This document shows positions 17,228-26,662 of a stretch of DNA of 64,000 nucleotides, one piece after another. Below the pieces are notes generated by a model that had not been told where the DNA came from, did no database searches, and worked only from the letters and a program-made list of their open reading frames with translations. The DNA comes from an uncultured Muribaculaceae bacterium (GTDB lineage: Bacteria > Bacteroidota > Bacteroidia > Bacteroidales > Muribaculaceae): positions 1 through 64,000 of the forward strand of contig CANCXM010000008.1 in assembly GCA_947381945.1 (NCBI GenBank), in the 5' to 3' direction. How positions within the stretch are numbered: position 1 is the first letter of the stretch; each line of letters begins with the position of its first letter. A program made the translations under genes and the position numbers.

Positions 17228-20200
17228 TTAAAGATCTAATTTCGCGTATTTCACACGCTGACGGCGCCAGGTGTAGACTGCGTGGAGCTTTCCATCCTTC
17301 CCCTCGATGATGCTCGGGTAGGAATACTGGCTGACGGGGCTGTCTTCAAGAGTCACGACATTGTCCCAGTTAAGACCGTCGGTCGAAACAGCTACGCAGA
17401 GCGGAGTGCGCACACCCTTCGGAGTTCCGTCGAGAGTGGAGAAGTCATTGTAGATAAGGACATGACGGCCATCCTTGAGAGTGACGGCATCCGTGCCGGA
17501 ATTATTGTTGGGCATATCCATGAGGGTGAGCGGGCTCCATGTGTCGCCGTTGTCCGAACTCCAGCTTGTGGCAAGTTTGGCGTTGCGTGTGCGGCAGATA
17601 ATCTGCAGACGGCCATCAGCGTGCTTCAGAATACTCGGCTGAATTGCGTAGATGGGTTCAAGCTCAGTGCGGTCGGTACGCTTGGCCGAATCGGCGGGAA
17701 GGGCACCGGTGGAGCGCCATGTCTTGCCACCGTCATCGGAAATTTCAATCCATGCGGTCCACCCCTTGCCCTCGCGGCTGCTCGGGGCGAGGATGCGGCC
17801 GTTGATATACTCAGGCTTGTTCTTGATAGGGCCGAGAATTCCTTCTGGGAGAGCCTCGCGCTCACTCCAGGTCTTGCCACCGTCGGTTGACTTGACAACC
17901 CATCCGGTCCAGTCGCCCACGCTCGAACCAATCTTGTAGAAAAGCATCAGTTCCTTTGAGCCGGGAATCTGGAAAAGCACGGGGTTCCAGCAAGCCTTAC
18001 GGCGCGCGTTGTTGATGTCGCCCTTGAAGTGGGGGCCGACAGGGCCTGCAGTGGCGGGAGTTGTCTCCTCGTTGATGCCCGAGAGACCTGCAATCTTGAT
18101 TTCAGGGTCATTGAGGTCAAAGACACCGTCGGCTGCAATCTCGGGAGCCGTCCACTCGGTAGCACCCTTAGGCTTACGGCATACCCAGATTACACAGTCA
18201 GGGTTGCGCTCCTTGGTTCCGCCGAAGAAAGCGGCAACAAGGTCGCCGTTGGCAAGCTCGACGATTGTGGCGCCGTGACATTCGGGGAACGATGTGCTTT
18301 CATAAAGGAATTCATCGTTCAGAATACCCTTGCGCTTGTCGCCGAGCGATGGGTCAACCTTGATGTCGAGGTCATAGACACCCGAACCTACACTCCAATA
18401 GGAATCATTACCTTCGGAGCGGAGATATTTTGCACCTTTGGCCTTGACAGCGTTCTTGTCGGGAGTCGGAACGCAGAGGACTGCGGTGGTGTTGCAGGGA
18501 ATCTCCACATGCCAGTCAATGTGCATCGGAGTCTTGACCCAACGGCTTGCAAGAAGACCGTAGGGTGTGCGGTAGGAAGCGTTGACGCTTTCCATCTGCT
18601 GGATTGAGAAGTCGGGTTTGAGAAGTATCTCCTTATAGCCCGGCTTGGCGGGATTGAAACCGGCGAGGTCCTGATAGTACCAATTGATATGGTCGCCGAG
18701 CATCATGACATGGTTGTTGCTGTTCATGCGACGGCTTGCAGTGTCACCGTTCCAGAGTTCCCAGATGGTTGTAGCACCCTTCTCAATCTCGTAGCCATAG
18801 CTCGGATAGGTCTTGTTGGAGGCAAGCATGGCTGCGACATCGCCGCGACCGATGCGCGAAAGCTCGCGCATGAGCCAGTTCACGCCGATGACACCGGTGG
18901 AGATATGGCCCTTGTTAGTCTCGATGATTGTCTTGATGAGATTGTCGGCTACAGCCTGACGGTATTCCTCAGGCACCATGTTGAATGCAAGGGGAAGGAC
19001 ATTGGCGGTAGCGGTGTTGTTGTCGTAGAAGATGCTGTCGGGATAGAGGATATGGGGAGTCTTGACAGGCGATGTACCCTTCTTCACGAGAAGGAATTTC
19101 TTGTTGAAGGCATCCTTAACCTTGTCGGCATCCTGCTCCCAAGCGGCAGCTTCTGAATCGAGTCCCTGCATACGGGCGAACTTGGCCATCAACTGACACA
19201 TCTTATAATAGTATGCTGAAGCGATGAGAGTGCCGTCGGTCTTGCGGGCAGGGTCCTGACTGTGGATCATATCGGGCTTTTCCGGGGGAACGCACCAATC
19301 GCCATACTTGTCGGCGGTGATAAGTCCCTCCTTGTTTGTGTAGTCCTTGCGGATGTGGTTCATCCACTTCTTCATGGCCTCATAGTTGCGGAATATGGGC
19401 TGCGGATTTCCGGTCTGCTCATAGAGCATGTCGCACACGACGGGGAGTGTCGACGACCAGGTCATGTCGGAAGTATAGTAGTTGTAGTAGGCGGGAGCAA
19501 TGTCGGGCAGACAGCCGTCCTCGCGCTGCGATTCGCGCATGTCGTCCATCCACTTGGCATAGAAATTAGCGTTGTCAAACATGAAGTTCTCGCCCCAGGT
19601 GTTCATGTTGTGGTCACCTGTCCAGGGCTGACGCTCGTCGCGCTGCGGACAGTCTACGGGGACACCCTTGTAGTTGCTCGCCGTGCCCCACCATGCGTTG
19701 CGGTGGATTGCATTCATGGTCTTGTTGGAACTTGCGAAAGTTCCGTTGTTGGGGAGAGCGTCATAGACAAATTCAGCTACAATATCTTCAGGTTTGAGGT
19801 CCTTCATTCCGGAAACCTCAACAAACTGGAAGCCGTGGTAGGAGAATTTCGGGTTCCACTTCACGCCTTTTTCGGTTCCGTTGGCAATGTAGCGGTCGGT
19901 GCTCTGTGCGTTGCGCAGATTCTCGACATCAAGCTGAGTGCTGTCGGCGGAAATGCGCTCTGAATAGCGAATCATGACGGTGTCGCCCTTGGCAACATCG
20001 GAAATGTTGATTTTTACCCATCCGGCCATGTTCTGACCGAAGTCGACCATGTAGCGGTCGCCGAGTTTGCGGACTGACTTGGGAGTGAGGGTCTGCATGA
20101 CCTTCATGTTGGGCGACTGCGCTCCGCGGAGTGTTCCGTAGGGAAGTTCCGCGCGCTGGGCCTTGAGCCATTTCGAGTCATCATAGCCGGGCATGGTCCA

Positions 20201-21130
20201 GTCGCCAAGTTCGAGCTGTGCGTCATAGACCTCGCCGTCATATTCATTGTTGCTGCGGATAGGGCCTTCGGCTGTAAGGCTCCACTTCTCGTCACTGTTG
20301 ACGCGCTGTGTGGTCTCGTCGGCATACTCGATGATAAGATTCATGCGGAGTTTGGGATAGCCGAAGGTAGGTATCTTGTAGGGTTTGAAATTCTGACGCA
20401 TGGTGTAGAAACGGCCGTTGCCAAGAGTCACACCGATGGCGTTGGGGTCACCGTTGCCTTTGAGGAGATCGGTGACATCATAAGAATTATAGAGAGTTGT
20501 ACGACGGTAGTCGGTGGGTGCGGGTGCGAGGACGTCGTCGCTCACTTTCTTGCCGTTGATGTAGAGTTCATAAAGACCGAGACCGGAGATATGGGCTGTC
20601 GCGCGCTTGATTTCCTTCTTCTCGCTGTTGAACTCCTTGCGGAGATAGCGGGAACTCATGCGGCTGTGGGAATCTTCGATGTCCCACTTGAAGGGACCTT
20701 CCCATCCAATCCAGCGGCCGCCCCAATGGCCTTCGCCGACGATACCCATGCCCCACTCTGCCGGTTGGCTCCATGAGGATTCACCACGGTTGGTGAAGAC
20801 GCGCACCTTCCAGTAGCAACGGGTGTTGTCGGGGAGTTCCTTTCCTTCATACTCCACCCATACCGACCGGTCTGAGTTGACACGGCCTGAATCCCAGAGG
20901 TCGCCCTGACCGGCTGCAAGTTTTTCGGGAGAGGAGGCAACGAGGACATGATAGGCTGTCTGCATGACGTCGCGCTCGTTGGAAGTGATGATCCAGCTAA
21001 GACGCGGATGCTGTGTCTCGATACTAAGAGGGTTCACCTGAGCCTCTGTGGTCAGCGAACCCACCGAAACCCCGGCCCGAAGGCCGAGGCTTATCAGAAG
21101 TGAGATTATAAGATAGGTTGTGCGTTGCAT
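17228..21130 (-). CDS. GH78-GH33 fusion: alpha-L-rhamnosidase plus sialidase-fold (Kdo) hydrolase (RG-II chain C)
   Basis: The start is the ATG at 21130; a GTG one codon upstream is possible. The 1300-residue secreted protein has a GH78 part (residues ~25-900) with the signature DCPQRDERQPWTGD (493-506, likely acid Glu499) and WELWNGD as the base segment. Residues ~935-1300 form a GH33-type propeller with three Asp boxes (STDGGKTWSE, SDDGGKTWRS, SSDNGDTWSP) and an arginine-rich C-terminus. RG-II chain C is alpha-L-Rha-(1,5)-Kdo, and Kdo is a ulosonic acid like sialic acid, so one polypeptide could remove both sugars in turn. I recall GH78-GH33 enzymes in other RG-II loci. It lies between the GH140 and GH43-like genes. 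Confidence 0.85.
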   Translation of the reverse strand: MQRTTYLIISLLISLGLRAGVSVGSLTTEAQVNPLSIETQHPRLSWIITSNERDVMQTAYHVLVASSPEKLAAGQGDLWDSGRVNSDRSVWVEYEGKELPDNTRCYWKVRVFTNRGESSWSQPAEWGMGIVGEGHWGGRWIGWEGPFKWDIEDSHSRMSSRYLRKEFNSEKKEIKRATAHISGLGLYELYINGKKVSDDVLAPAPTDYRRTTLYNSYDVTDLLKGNGDPNAIGVTLGNGRFYTMRQNFKPYKIPTFGYPKLRMNLIIEYADETTQRVNSDEKWSLTAEGPIRSNNEYDGEVYDAQLELGDWTMPGYDDSKWLKAQRAELPYGTLRGAQSPNMKVMQTLTPKSVRKLGDRYMVDFGQNMAGWVKINISDVAKGDTVMIRYSERISADSTQLDVENLRNAQSTDRYIANGTEKGVKWNPKFSYHGFQFVEVSGMKDLKPEDIVAEFVYDALPNNGTFASSNKTMNAIHRNAWWGTASNYKGVPVDCPQRDERQPWTGDHNMNTWGENFMFDNANFYAKWMDDMRESQREDGCLPDIAPAYYNYYTSDMTWSSTLPVVCDMLYEQTGNPQPIFRNYEAMKKWMNHIRKDYTNKEGLITADKYGDWCVPPEKPDMIHSQDPARKTDGTLIASAYYYKMCQLMAKFARMQGLDSEAAAWEQDADKVKDAFNKKFLLVKKGTSPVKTPHILYPDSIFYDNNTATANVLPLAFNMVPEEYRQAVADNLIKTIIETNKGHISTGVIGVNWLMRELSRIGRGDVAAMLASNKTYPSYGYEIEKGATTIWELWNGDTASRRMNSNNHVMMLGDHINWYYQDLAGFNPAKPGYKEILLKPDFSIQQMESVNASYRTPYGLLASRWVKTPMHIDWHVEIPCNTTAVLCVPTPDKNAVKAKGAKYLRSEGNDSYWSVGSGVYDLDIKVDPSLGDKRKGILNDEFLYESTSFPECHGATIVELANGDLVAAFFGGTKERNPDCVIWVCRKPKGATEWTAPEIAADGVFDLNDPEIKIAGLSGINEETTPATAGPVGPHFKGDINNARRKACWNPVLFQIPGSKELMLFYKIGSSVGDWTGWVVKSTDGGKTWSEREALPEGILGPIKNKPEYINGRILAPSSREGKGWTAWIEISDDGGKTWRSTGALPADSAKRTDRTELEPIYAIQPSILKHADGRLQIICRTRNAKLATSWSSDNGDTWSPLTLMDMPNNNSGTDAVTLKDGRHVLIYNDFSTLDGTPKGVRTPLCVAVSTDGLNWDNVVTLEDSPVSQYSYPSIIEGKDGKLHAVYTWRRQRVKYAKLDL

Positions 21131-21148
21131 CACATTATGCTGTAGTGA

Positions 21149-22594
21149 TTAATACTGAGTGGGAAGGCTCTTCCATTCCTTGCCGATATAGTCCTTGTCG
21201 GAATCGACAGCGATGAGCACACGGTCGTTGCCGGCACCGTGACCGCCGTCATACTGGAAGGGAGTGACCTTGCTGTCAAACTCACCGATATAGTCGAGCT
21301 GACCGTTGGAGGGATTGTACCACCACGCATTTTTCTTTTTGCCGGAAATCTTTGTGAGGTCGATTTCCATGGGGCGGTTGGTGTAGTTGTAGACGAGGAG
21401 GTAGTCGTTGCCACGGGTGGCGATGAGACGGTCATAGCGGGTACCGTTCTCACCGGCGATGATGCTCTGGTCGGGGACACGCTCGAAGAAGGGGAAGGCG
21501 AGCATGAGGTTCTTGAGATGCTGCATCTGGTTGAAACCGGGATCCTTCATTCCTTCATACCAAGTCTTTGTAGCGCCGTAGCCACCGACGTTGGCAGGTT
21601 TGAGCATCTGCATGATTGAATTGTGGCCGTAGGTGTGACCGAAAGCACCGGCAAATACCGACCAGTAGCCGTAGCGACGCACGTCGGGAGCCTTCCACCA
21701 AGGCTGTGAGGGATCGTGGAGACCCTGGGGGATTTCCTCGTAGGAGGGTTCGGCATCGAAAATGGGTTTGCGGGGCTTCATTGCAAGACCGGCCTCGACG
21801 TAACGCCAGTTGTCCTCGGCCTGTGCAGCCTGGGCGGTGTCGTCGCCGTCGCCACGAATCTGATCGTAACGGCGGTGACCGCTCTGGAACATGTTGAAGT
21901 CAAGCCAGTCGGCATTGTGGAACCAGTTGATTGATGATGTACGGCCGAAGGGATGGTAGCTCATGAGGTGGTTCTTGTCAATGGACTTGATGGTCTTTGC
22001 CATAGCGTTCCACTGGTCGGGATTGATGTCGCCCTTCACGTCGCCACCCATCATCCAGATGATATTGGGAGAATCCTTGTAGCGCTCGGCAAGGAATTTG
22101 CCGTAGGCCTTGGCATCGTCAACGCTCATCAGACCGGCTTTTACAAGACCGCCCCAGATGGGCACCATTGCGATGTAGATACCGTTGTTCTCAGCCTGTT
22201 TGATGATGTAGTCCATGTGATCCCAATATCCATAGACACCTTTTTTGTTGATTTCCGAGAAATCCCATCCGTCGGGGTGTGAATACTGACCGTAGAAGTT
22301 GATGGCGGGAACAGCGTTGATGGTCTGCACCTGAACGACATTGTAGCCGGCCTCACGGCAGCCGTTGAGATAATAGGAAGCTTCGGCACGGTCAAGACGT
22401 TCGGGAAGAAGCCAACCGGTCTCACCCATCCAGAAGAAGGGTTTGCCGTTTTCGTGCTGAAGATAGGTTCCGTTGTCAGAAACTCGCAGTTTTCCGTTGT
22501 CCCACGGTTTATAGTTCTTCTTAACCGGGTCCTGGGCATGGATGGCTGTCATGGCAGCGATGACCAGACAGATAAACAGGCTCAATTTTTTCAT
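21149..22594 (-). CDS. GH140 apiosidase (DUF4038 barrel plus collagen-binding-like domain)
   Basis: The 481-residue secreted protein has a signal peptide ending near IHA-Q. Residues ~30-385 are the DUF4038 TIM barrel ('GKPFFWMGETGWLLPERL', 'SPNIIWMMGGD') and ~395-481 the collagen-binding-like beta-sandwich. Asp185 in WMMGGD and Glu282 in IFDAEPSYE sit two residues from the catalytic pair I recall for BT1012 (Asp187, Glu284). GH140 cuts the linkage between the galacturonan backbone and apiose, releasing RG-II chains A and B. The gene follows GH95 by 190 bases and precedes GH78-GH33 by 18. Confidence 0.9.
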   Translation of the reverse strand: MKKLSLFICLVIAAMTAIHAQDPVKKNYKPWDNGKLRVSDNGTYLQHENGKPFFWMGETGWLLPERLDRAEASYYLNGCREAGYNVVQVQTINAVPAINFYGQYSHPDGWDFSEINKKGVYGYWDHMDYIIKQAENNGIYIAMVPIWGGLVKAGLMSVDDAKAYGKFLAERYKDSPNIIWMMGGDVKGDINPDQWNAMAKTIKSIDKNHLMSYHPFGRTSSINWFHNADWLDFNMFQSGHRRYDQIRGDGDDTAQAAQAEDNWRYVEAGLAMKPRKPIFDAEPSYEEIPQGLHDPSQPWWKAPDVRRYGYWSVFAGAFGHTYGHNSIMQMLKPANVGGYGATKTWYEGMKDPGFNQMQHLKNLMLAFPFFERVPDQSIIAGENGTRYDRLIATRGNDYLLVYNYTNRPMEIDLTKISGKKKNAWWYNPSNGQLDYIGEFDSKVTPFQYDGGHGAGNDRVLIAVDSDKDYIGKEWKSLPTQY

Positions 22595-22680
22595 GATTCG
22601 TTGATTTATTTTTCGTTTTTTAATTATGCGATTGATGATTGGTTGTATGAAAGTCAGGTAGATAAAACAGCAGAGCTATA

Positions 22681-22771
22681 AAAGCACAAAAGGAACAAAA
22701 GTTATTATAAAATCATCCCTGCATAAGACTGTTTATATCACTTTTGTTTCTTTTGTTCTTTTGTGCCCTTT
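22681..22771 (-). repeat. Intergenic hairpin between GH95 and GH140
   Basis: GCACAAAAGGAACAAAAG near 22684-22701 pairs with CTTTTGTTCTTTTGTGC-like sequence at 22750-22766, with an inserted TTTGTTT block. The segment ACTGTTTATA...CTTTTGTTTCTTTTGT is closely related to the hairpin after the PL1 gene (26496-26609). It lies 13 bases past the GH95 stop in the direction of transcription. Confidence 0.55.
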
Positions 22772-22784
22772 ACATCACTCCGGA

Positions 22785-25229
22785 TTATTTTCCGGTGAGG
22801 ACGTAGGTCTGTCCGGCTTTGGTCGGAAGATCGTAGAGGTAGGTTTTCTTCAGCTCGACCGGATTGAGTTTGGCTTCCGGGCTGATGATTGGTGCGAGAC
22901 CGTCGTTCACTTCAAAGAGCGGATTGGAGTTCTCGCCCTTCGCAGTCTTCAGACCTGCACCTTTGAGGGGATTGAGTGTGCGCAGACGGCAGTTGCCTCC
23001 GATGGTCGATTTGATGGTCACCTTATCAATCTTGCCATTCTTCCATGCAAGGTCGATGACGAAACCGCCACGGGCAACGAGACCGGTAATCTCACCGTCG
23101 GGCCATACGGAAGGAAGTGCGGGGAGAAGATAGATGAAACCATCGTGGCTCTGCATGAGCATCTCGGCAATACCGGCAACACAGCCGAAGTTGCCATCAA
23201 TCTGGAACGGCGGATGTGCATCGAAGAAGTTGGGATATGTTCCACCCTTCTTCTTTTCGTTGCGCACGAGGGTGAGCTGGTCGGTGATGAGTTTATAGGC
23301 GTGGTCACCGTCGAGCATACGGGCCCAGAGGCAGACTTTCCATCCCATGCTCCAACCGGTCGACGGGTCGCCTCGATGAATGAGCGATGTGCGTGCGGCA
23401 TCGAAGAGTTCGGGAGTGCGGAAAGGTGAAATCTGATTTGAGGGATACATGCCGTAGAGGTGAGAGACATGGCGATGGTTGTCCTCGGGGTCATCCCAGT
23501 CGCCCATCCATTCCTGAAGCTGTCCCCACTTGCCGATGCGCATGGGTGAAATCTCCTTGACGCGCTTCTTCAGACGGTCGGCAAACTCCTTGTCGGTGTC
23601 GAGGATTGTTGCTGCGGTGATGATATTGTTCCAAAGCTCGGTCACAAGCTGATTGTCCATAGTCGCGCCGGCAGTGGTTGTGGCTTTGTGGCCCTTGGGT
23701 GCATTTTCGGGAGAATTGCTCGGAGCGACGACGAGCATTCCGCTCTCAGGCTCATAGACCATGGTTGCATCGAAGAATTCACCGGCACCCTTCATGATGG
23801 GATATGCCTCGCGGAGAAATTCGATGTCGCCTGTGTGGAGGTAGTGTTCCCAGAGATGACGGCAGAGCCATGCGCCACCGCTCATCCACATGCCGGAGGG
23901 AGCATTGTCAATCGCACCTGTCACGCGCCAGATGTCAGTGTTGTGGTGAAGCACCCAACCGGGAGCGCCATACATGGTTTTGGCGGTCTCCGCACCGGTC
24001 TCGCTGACCTCCTTGATGAGCTTGAACAGAGGTTCGTTGAGATGGGTGAGGTTGGTGACCTCCGAAGGCCAGTAGTTCATCTCAAGGTTGATGTTGCAGG
24101 TGTATTTGCTGTCCCACGACGGGAACATCTTGTCGTTCCAGATTCCCTGCAGGTTGGCAGGCTGATTGCCTGGCTGCGAGGAGCTGATGAGGAGGTAGCG
24201 GCCAAACTTGTAGTAGTCCTCCACCAGATGGGCATCGTTTGTCTCCTTGAAGCGCTCAATGCGGATGTCGGTCGGGACGTCGGCATACTTGTCGGGGCCG
24301 AGGTCGAGAGTGGAGGTGCCAATCTGCTTCTGGTAGAAATCGACATGCTCTTTCTTGGCATCGGCGTAAGGCTTGGTGAGGGCTTTCGAGAGATATTCCT
24401 TCGAACGGGCCACCTCATCGCCTGTAATGTCTTTGTAGTTATTGAAATTGGTGGCGATTGATGTATAGATGACAGCTTCGTCGGCATTCTCGACGGAAAT
24501 CACACCGTCGCACGAAGTCATGCGTCCGCCTTTGGGAACGGCTGTCACACGGCCCTGGAACTGCACCTTGCCTTTGAGACCCTCATGGTTTGAGCCGACA
24601 CCGTTGAGGGTGATGTCGTTGCCCTCGGATGCAATCATCACGTCGGGATGGGGAGTGGTGAGCGAGGCGTTGAATGTCACGCTTCCGGGTTTGTCGGCGG
24701 TGATGCGGGTGATGACAACCTCGTCGGGGAATGATGCGAATGTCTCACGTGTGAAGTTGACACCGTCGACAGTATATTTCACCACCGTGCGCGCAGAGTC
24801 GAGGCTCAGTTCGCGATAGTAGTTGTCATAGCGGGTGTGGCCGGGGAAGGTGATGCGCAAATCGCCGAAGGGCTGATAAGGCATACCCTGATTGGTCTTG
24901 GACTTGACATGGGCTGTCGCCATATCCTGCGCCTCACGGTATTTTCCTTCGAACACGAGCTGACGAATCTTGGGAATCCACTCCAGAGCTTCGGGATTGG
25001 CATTGTTGTTTGGCTGACCGGCCCAGATTGTTTCCTCGTTGAGCTGAATCTGCTCCGCTCCGGGATTACCGTAGACCATGGCACCGAGACGGCCGTTGCC
25101 GAGGGGCAGGGCTTCGGTCCACACCTGTGCGGGTTTGTCGTACCATAACTTGTGTTGCTGCGCAGCCGCCGCGTCGAGCGACAGCACTGCAAACGCTGAA
25201 ATAAACAGAGATTTTGCTAGTACTTTCAT
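22785..25229 (-). CDS. GH95 alpha-L-fucosidase/alpha-L-galactosidase
   Basis: Met at 25229 gives an 814-residue product with a good signal peptide ([16 protein letters not shown]...AAA-Q); a longer frame to 25277 would start upstream of the promoter boxes. The N-terminal beta-sandwich ('[18 protein letters not shown]', 'LNEETIWAG') and the (alpha/alpha)6 barrel of GH95 are clear. The [11 protein letters not shown] motif places Asn379 and Asn381 where bifidobacterial AfcA has its catalytic Asn pair; [15 protein letters not shown] and IDGNFG supply the acidic residues. In RG-II chain A the expected substrate is the terminal alpha-L-galactose (as recalled for BT1010), but fucose specificity cannot be excluded. 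It is first in train 2, with a promoter just upstream. Confidence 0.88.
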   Translation of the reverse strand: MKVLAKSLFISAFAVLSLDAAAAQQHKLWYDKPAQVWTEALPLGNGRLGAMVYGNPGAEQIQLNEETIWAGQPNNNANPEALEWIPKIRQLVFEGKYREAQDMATAHVKSKTNQGMPYQPFGDLRITFPGHTRYDNYYRELSLDSARTVVKYTVDGVNFTRETFASFPDEVVITRITADKPGSVTFNASLTTPHPDVMIASEGNDITLNGVGSNHEGLKGKVQFQGRVTAVPKGGRMTSCDGVISVENADEAVIYTSIATNFNNYKDITGDEVARSKEYLSKALTKPYADAKKEHVDFYQKQIGTSTLDLGPDKYADVPTDIRIERFKETNDAHLVEDYYKFGRYLLISSSQPGNQPANLQGIWNDKMFPSWDSKYTCNINLEMNYWPSEVTNLTHLNEPLFKLIKEVSETGAETAKTMYGAPGWVLHHNTDIWRVTGAIDNAPSGMWMSGGAWLCRHLWEHYLHTGDIEFLREAYPIMKGAGEFFDATMVYEPESGMLVVAPSNSPENAPKGHKATTTAGATMDNQLVTELWNNIITAATILDTDKEFADRLKKRVKEISPMRIGKWGQLQEWMGDWDDPEDNHRHVSHLYGMYPSNQISPFRTPELFDAARTSLIHRGDPSTGWSMGWKVCLWARMLDGDHAYKLITDQLTLVRNEKKKGGTYPNFFDAHPPFQIDGNFGCVAGIAEMLMQSHDGFIYLLPALPSVWPDGEITGLVARGGFVIDLAWKNGKIDKVTIKSTIGGNCRLRTLNPLKGAGLKTAKGENSNPLFEVNDGLAPIISPEAKLNPVELKKTYLYDLPTKAGQTYVLTGK

Positions 25230-25250
25230 GGAAGATGTTTTTTGGCATAA

Positions 25251-25282
25251 CAAAAGTAATACTTTTCCCCCATACAAACAAA
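25251..25282 (-). promoter_or_regulatory. Promoter of RG-II train 2 (upstream of GH95)
   Basis: On the minus strand TTTG (25282-25279) is followed after 20 bases by TACTTTTG (25258-25251), a full match to the Bacteroidales TTTG-N19/20-TAnnTTTG promoter. The start codon lies about 21 bases further on, implying a very short leader. Another CAAA at 25275-25278 gives a shorter 16-base spacing and is less likely. Confidence 0.6.
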
Positions 25283-25293
25283 TCTTATTGTAG

Positions 25294-25927
25294 ATTGATT
25301 TTCGCGTAAATCACCATATTTTGAGGCAGAAACAAATTTCAATCGGGTAAAATCATGAATATATCCATCAGGGCATCCTCAAGCAAAAAACATTAATGGG
25401 TGTATATCATACACTTATACCATTTCTTTTGTCAGTTTTCAAGAATAACTCAATTATAAACATTCGTTTACACAAAAACTACTTTTATTTTCATTATGTT
25501 ATTCTTTTAAAACCATCGCCATCGGCTTTATGGATTAAAAAGTCACGCTTATGATACCTCCAAGACGAAATAACCAGCCCTATCAGACCATCGCTCACCC
25601 GACGGTGAATCAATTATCGTTGATACTGATACCCGCCTTATGCGTATATTTCTATATGTTGGTTGAAAATTCATTTTCAACATGGGCAATCGTCATCCTT
25701 GTAATTTCCATCCTCAGTTTCTTCGGCGCACTCATATATTTTGCGTAAAACAAAAATGTTACACCCAACTGTTCCGGACATGTTTTTCGGTCATAATGGG
25801 AGGTGTGATTCTGTTCATGTCATTTTTCTTCCGGCATACGAATTGACATTTTGACCTACAAATTCCAATTTGCTTGTGTACATTACGCTTTTTTATTGGG
25901 TTTTATAAATACCGAATGGCAAACGAT
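25294..25927. other. AT-rich intergenic stretch
   Basis: Apart from the doubtful small frame at 25551-25748, this stretch shows no coding potential, no tRNA-like fold and no tandem repeat. It is markedly AT-rich relative to the flanking enzyme genes and leads into the large palindromic element at 25928. Confidence 0.6.
25551..25748 (+). CDS. Small two-segment membrane protein (doubtful)
   Basis: An ATG-initiated frame encodes 65 residues with a polar start (MIPPRRNNQPYQ) and two hydrophobic segments (~22-39 and ~45-64) that could span the membrane as a hairpin. It is the only plausible gene in the 1.4-kb gap between GH95 and PL1. No family was recognised and no promoter is obvious, so it may be spurious. 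Confidence 0.35.
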   Translation: MIPPRRNNQPYQTIAHPTVNQLSLILIPALCVYFYMLVENSFSTWAIVILVISILSFFGALIYFA

Positions 25928-26400
25928 AAGCAGCGAAGCGACGTTGTGACCTCACCTTGCCGGATGGCAATTGGTCAGCTGCGAAGCAGCGTTGTAATCA
26001 TAGCCCCACATCGAGCGGAAACGCAATGAAGCCCGCAGGGCGAAATTGCGGCGCGCGAAGGTGTGGGGGAATGTACGGCCACACCGTCACGGGCATCGAA
26101 GATGTCCGATAATAACGCGCCCACATATCGTGCGGAGAATTCGCCGGATATTACATGTTTCGTTATTTTAAACGGAGTAATATCAGATGATTGGTTTGTC
26201 TATGCCGGGATGATATTATCGGACATCTTCGATGCCCTTTTCTGTGTGCATACCGATAACCCCACACCTTCGCGGAACGCAATTTCGCCCTGCGGGCTTC
26301 ATTGCGTTTCCGCTCGATGAGGGGCTACCATCGCAGCGCTGCTTCGCAGCTTGACGATTGCCATCCGGCAAGGTGAGGACACAACGCTGCTTCAATGCTT
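25928..26400. repeat. Large (~470 bp) inverted-repeat element
   Basis: The left arm (25928-26113) and right arm (26215-26400) pair in several perfect blocks: 26011-26050 with 26278-26317 (40 bases), 26091-26113 with 26215-26237 (23), 25950-25971 with 26357-26378 (22), 25977-25991 with 26337-26351 (15), and 26057-26068 with 26260-26271 (12). The ~100-base centre is unpaired and has no transposase frame. Each arm is a copy of a unit found singly at 62418-62570, so the element looks like two units joined head to head. A non-autonomous mobile or REPIN-type element is the likeliest explanation. Confidence 0.8.
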
Positions 26401-26495
26401 ATTCTGTAATGTGATTATGACAGTAGGTGCCTTCCTAATGATAGTTTAGTGGACAGTGATATTTTTGACGCATAGAAGAACAAGAACATAAAATA

Positions 26496-26609
26496 GCAAA
26501 AGCACAAAACAACACAAGAAACAAAAGATTATAAACACCCGCAAATAGGAATATTACCTTCAGGCTGTTTATAATCTTTTGTTTCTTATGTCCCTTCTGT
26601 GCTTTTGTA
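26496..26609 (-). terminator. Terminator-like hairpin after the PL1 gene
   Basis: A perfect 22-base stem (26516-26537 with 26566-26587) extends outward through CAAAAGCACA and TGTGCTTTTG blocks. On the minus strand it is followed by a T-rich tract (TTGTTTTGTGCTTTTGC). It lies about 54 bases past the PL1 stop and probably ends train 1. It shares sequence with the hairpins at 22681 and 17113. Confidence 0.65.
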
Positions 26610-26662
26610 TCTCCTGAGTGAAGTTGGCAGTGCCGTTCAGCAATGCCGGACTTTAGGGGAGA

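Noticed and set aside
26063..26320. 85-codon frame across the large inverted repeat
   Set aside because: Its two ends are complementary DNA arms and the translation is not protein-like; the palindrome explains the sequence.
25928..26400. Possible CRISPR array or transposon with transposase
   Set aside because: There is no regular direct repeat with spacers and no transposase frame; the structure is inverted, not tandem.
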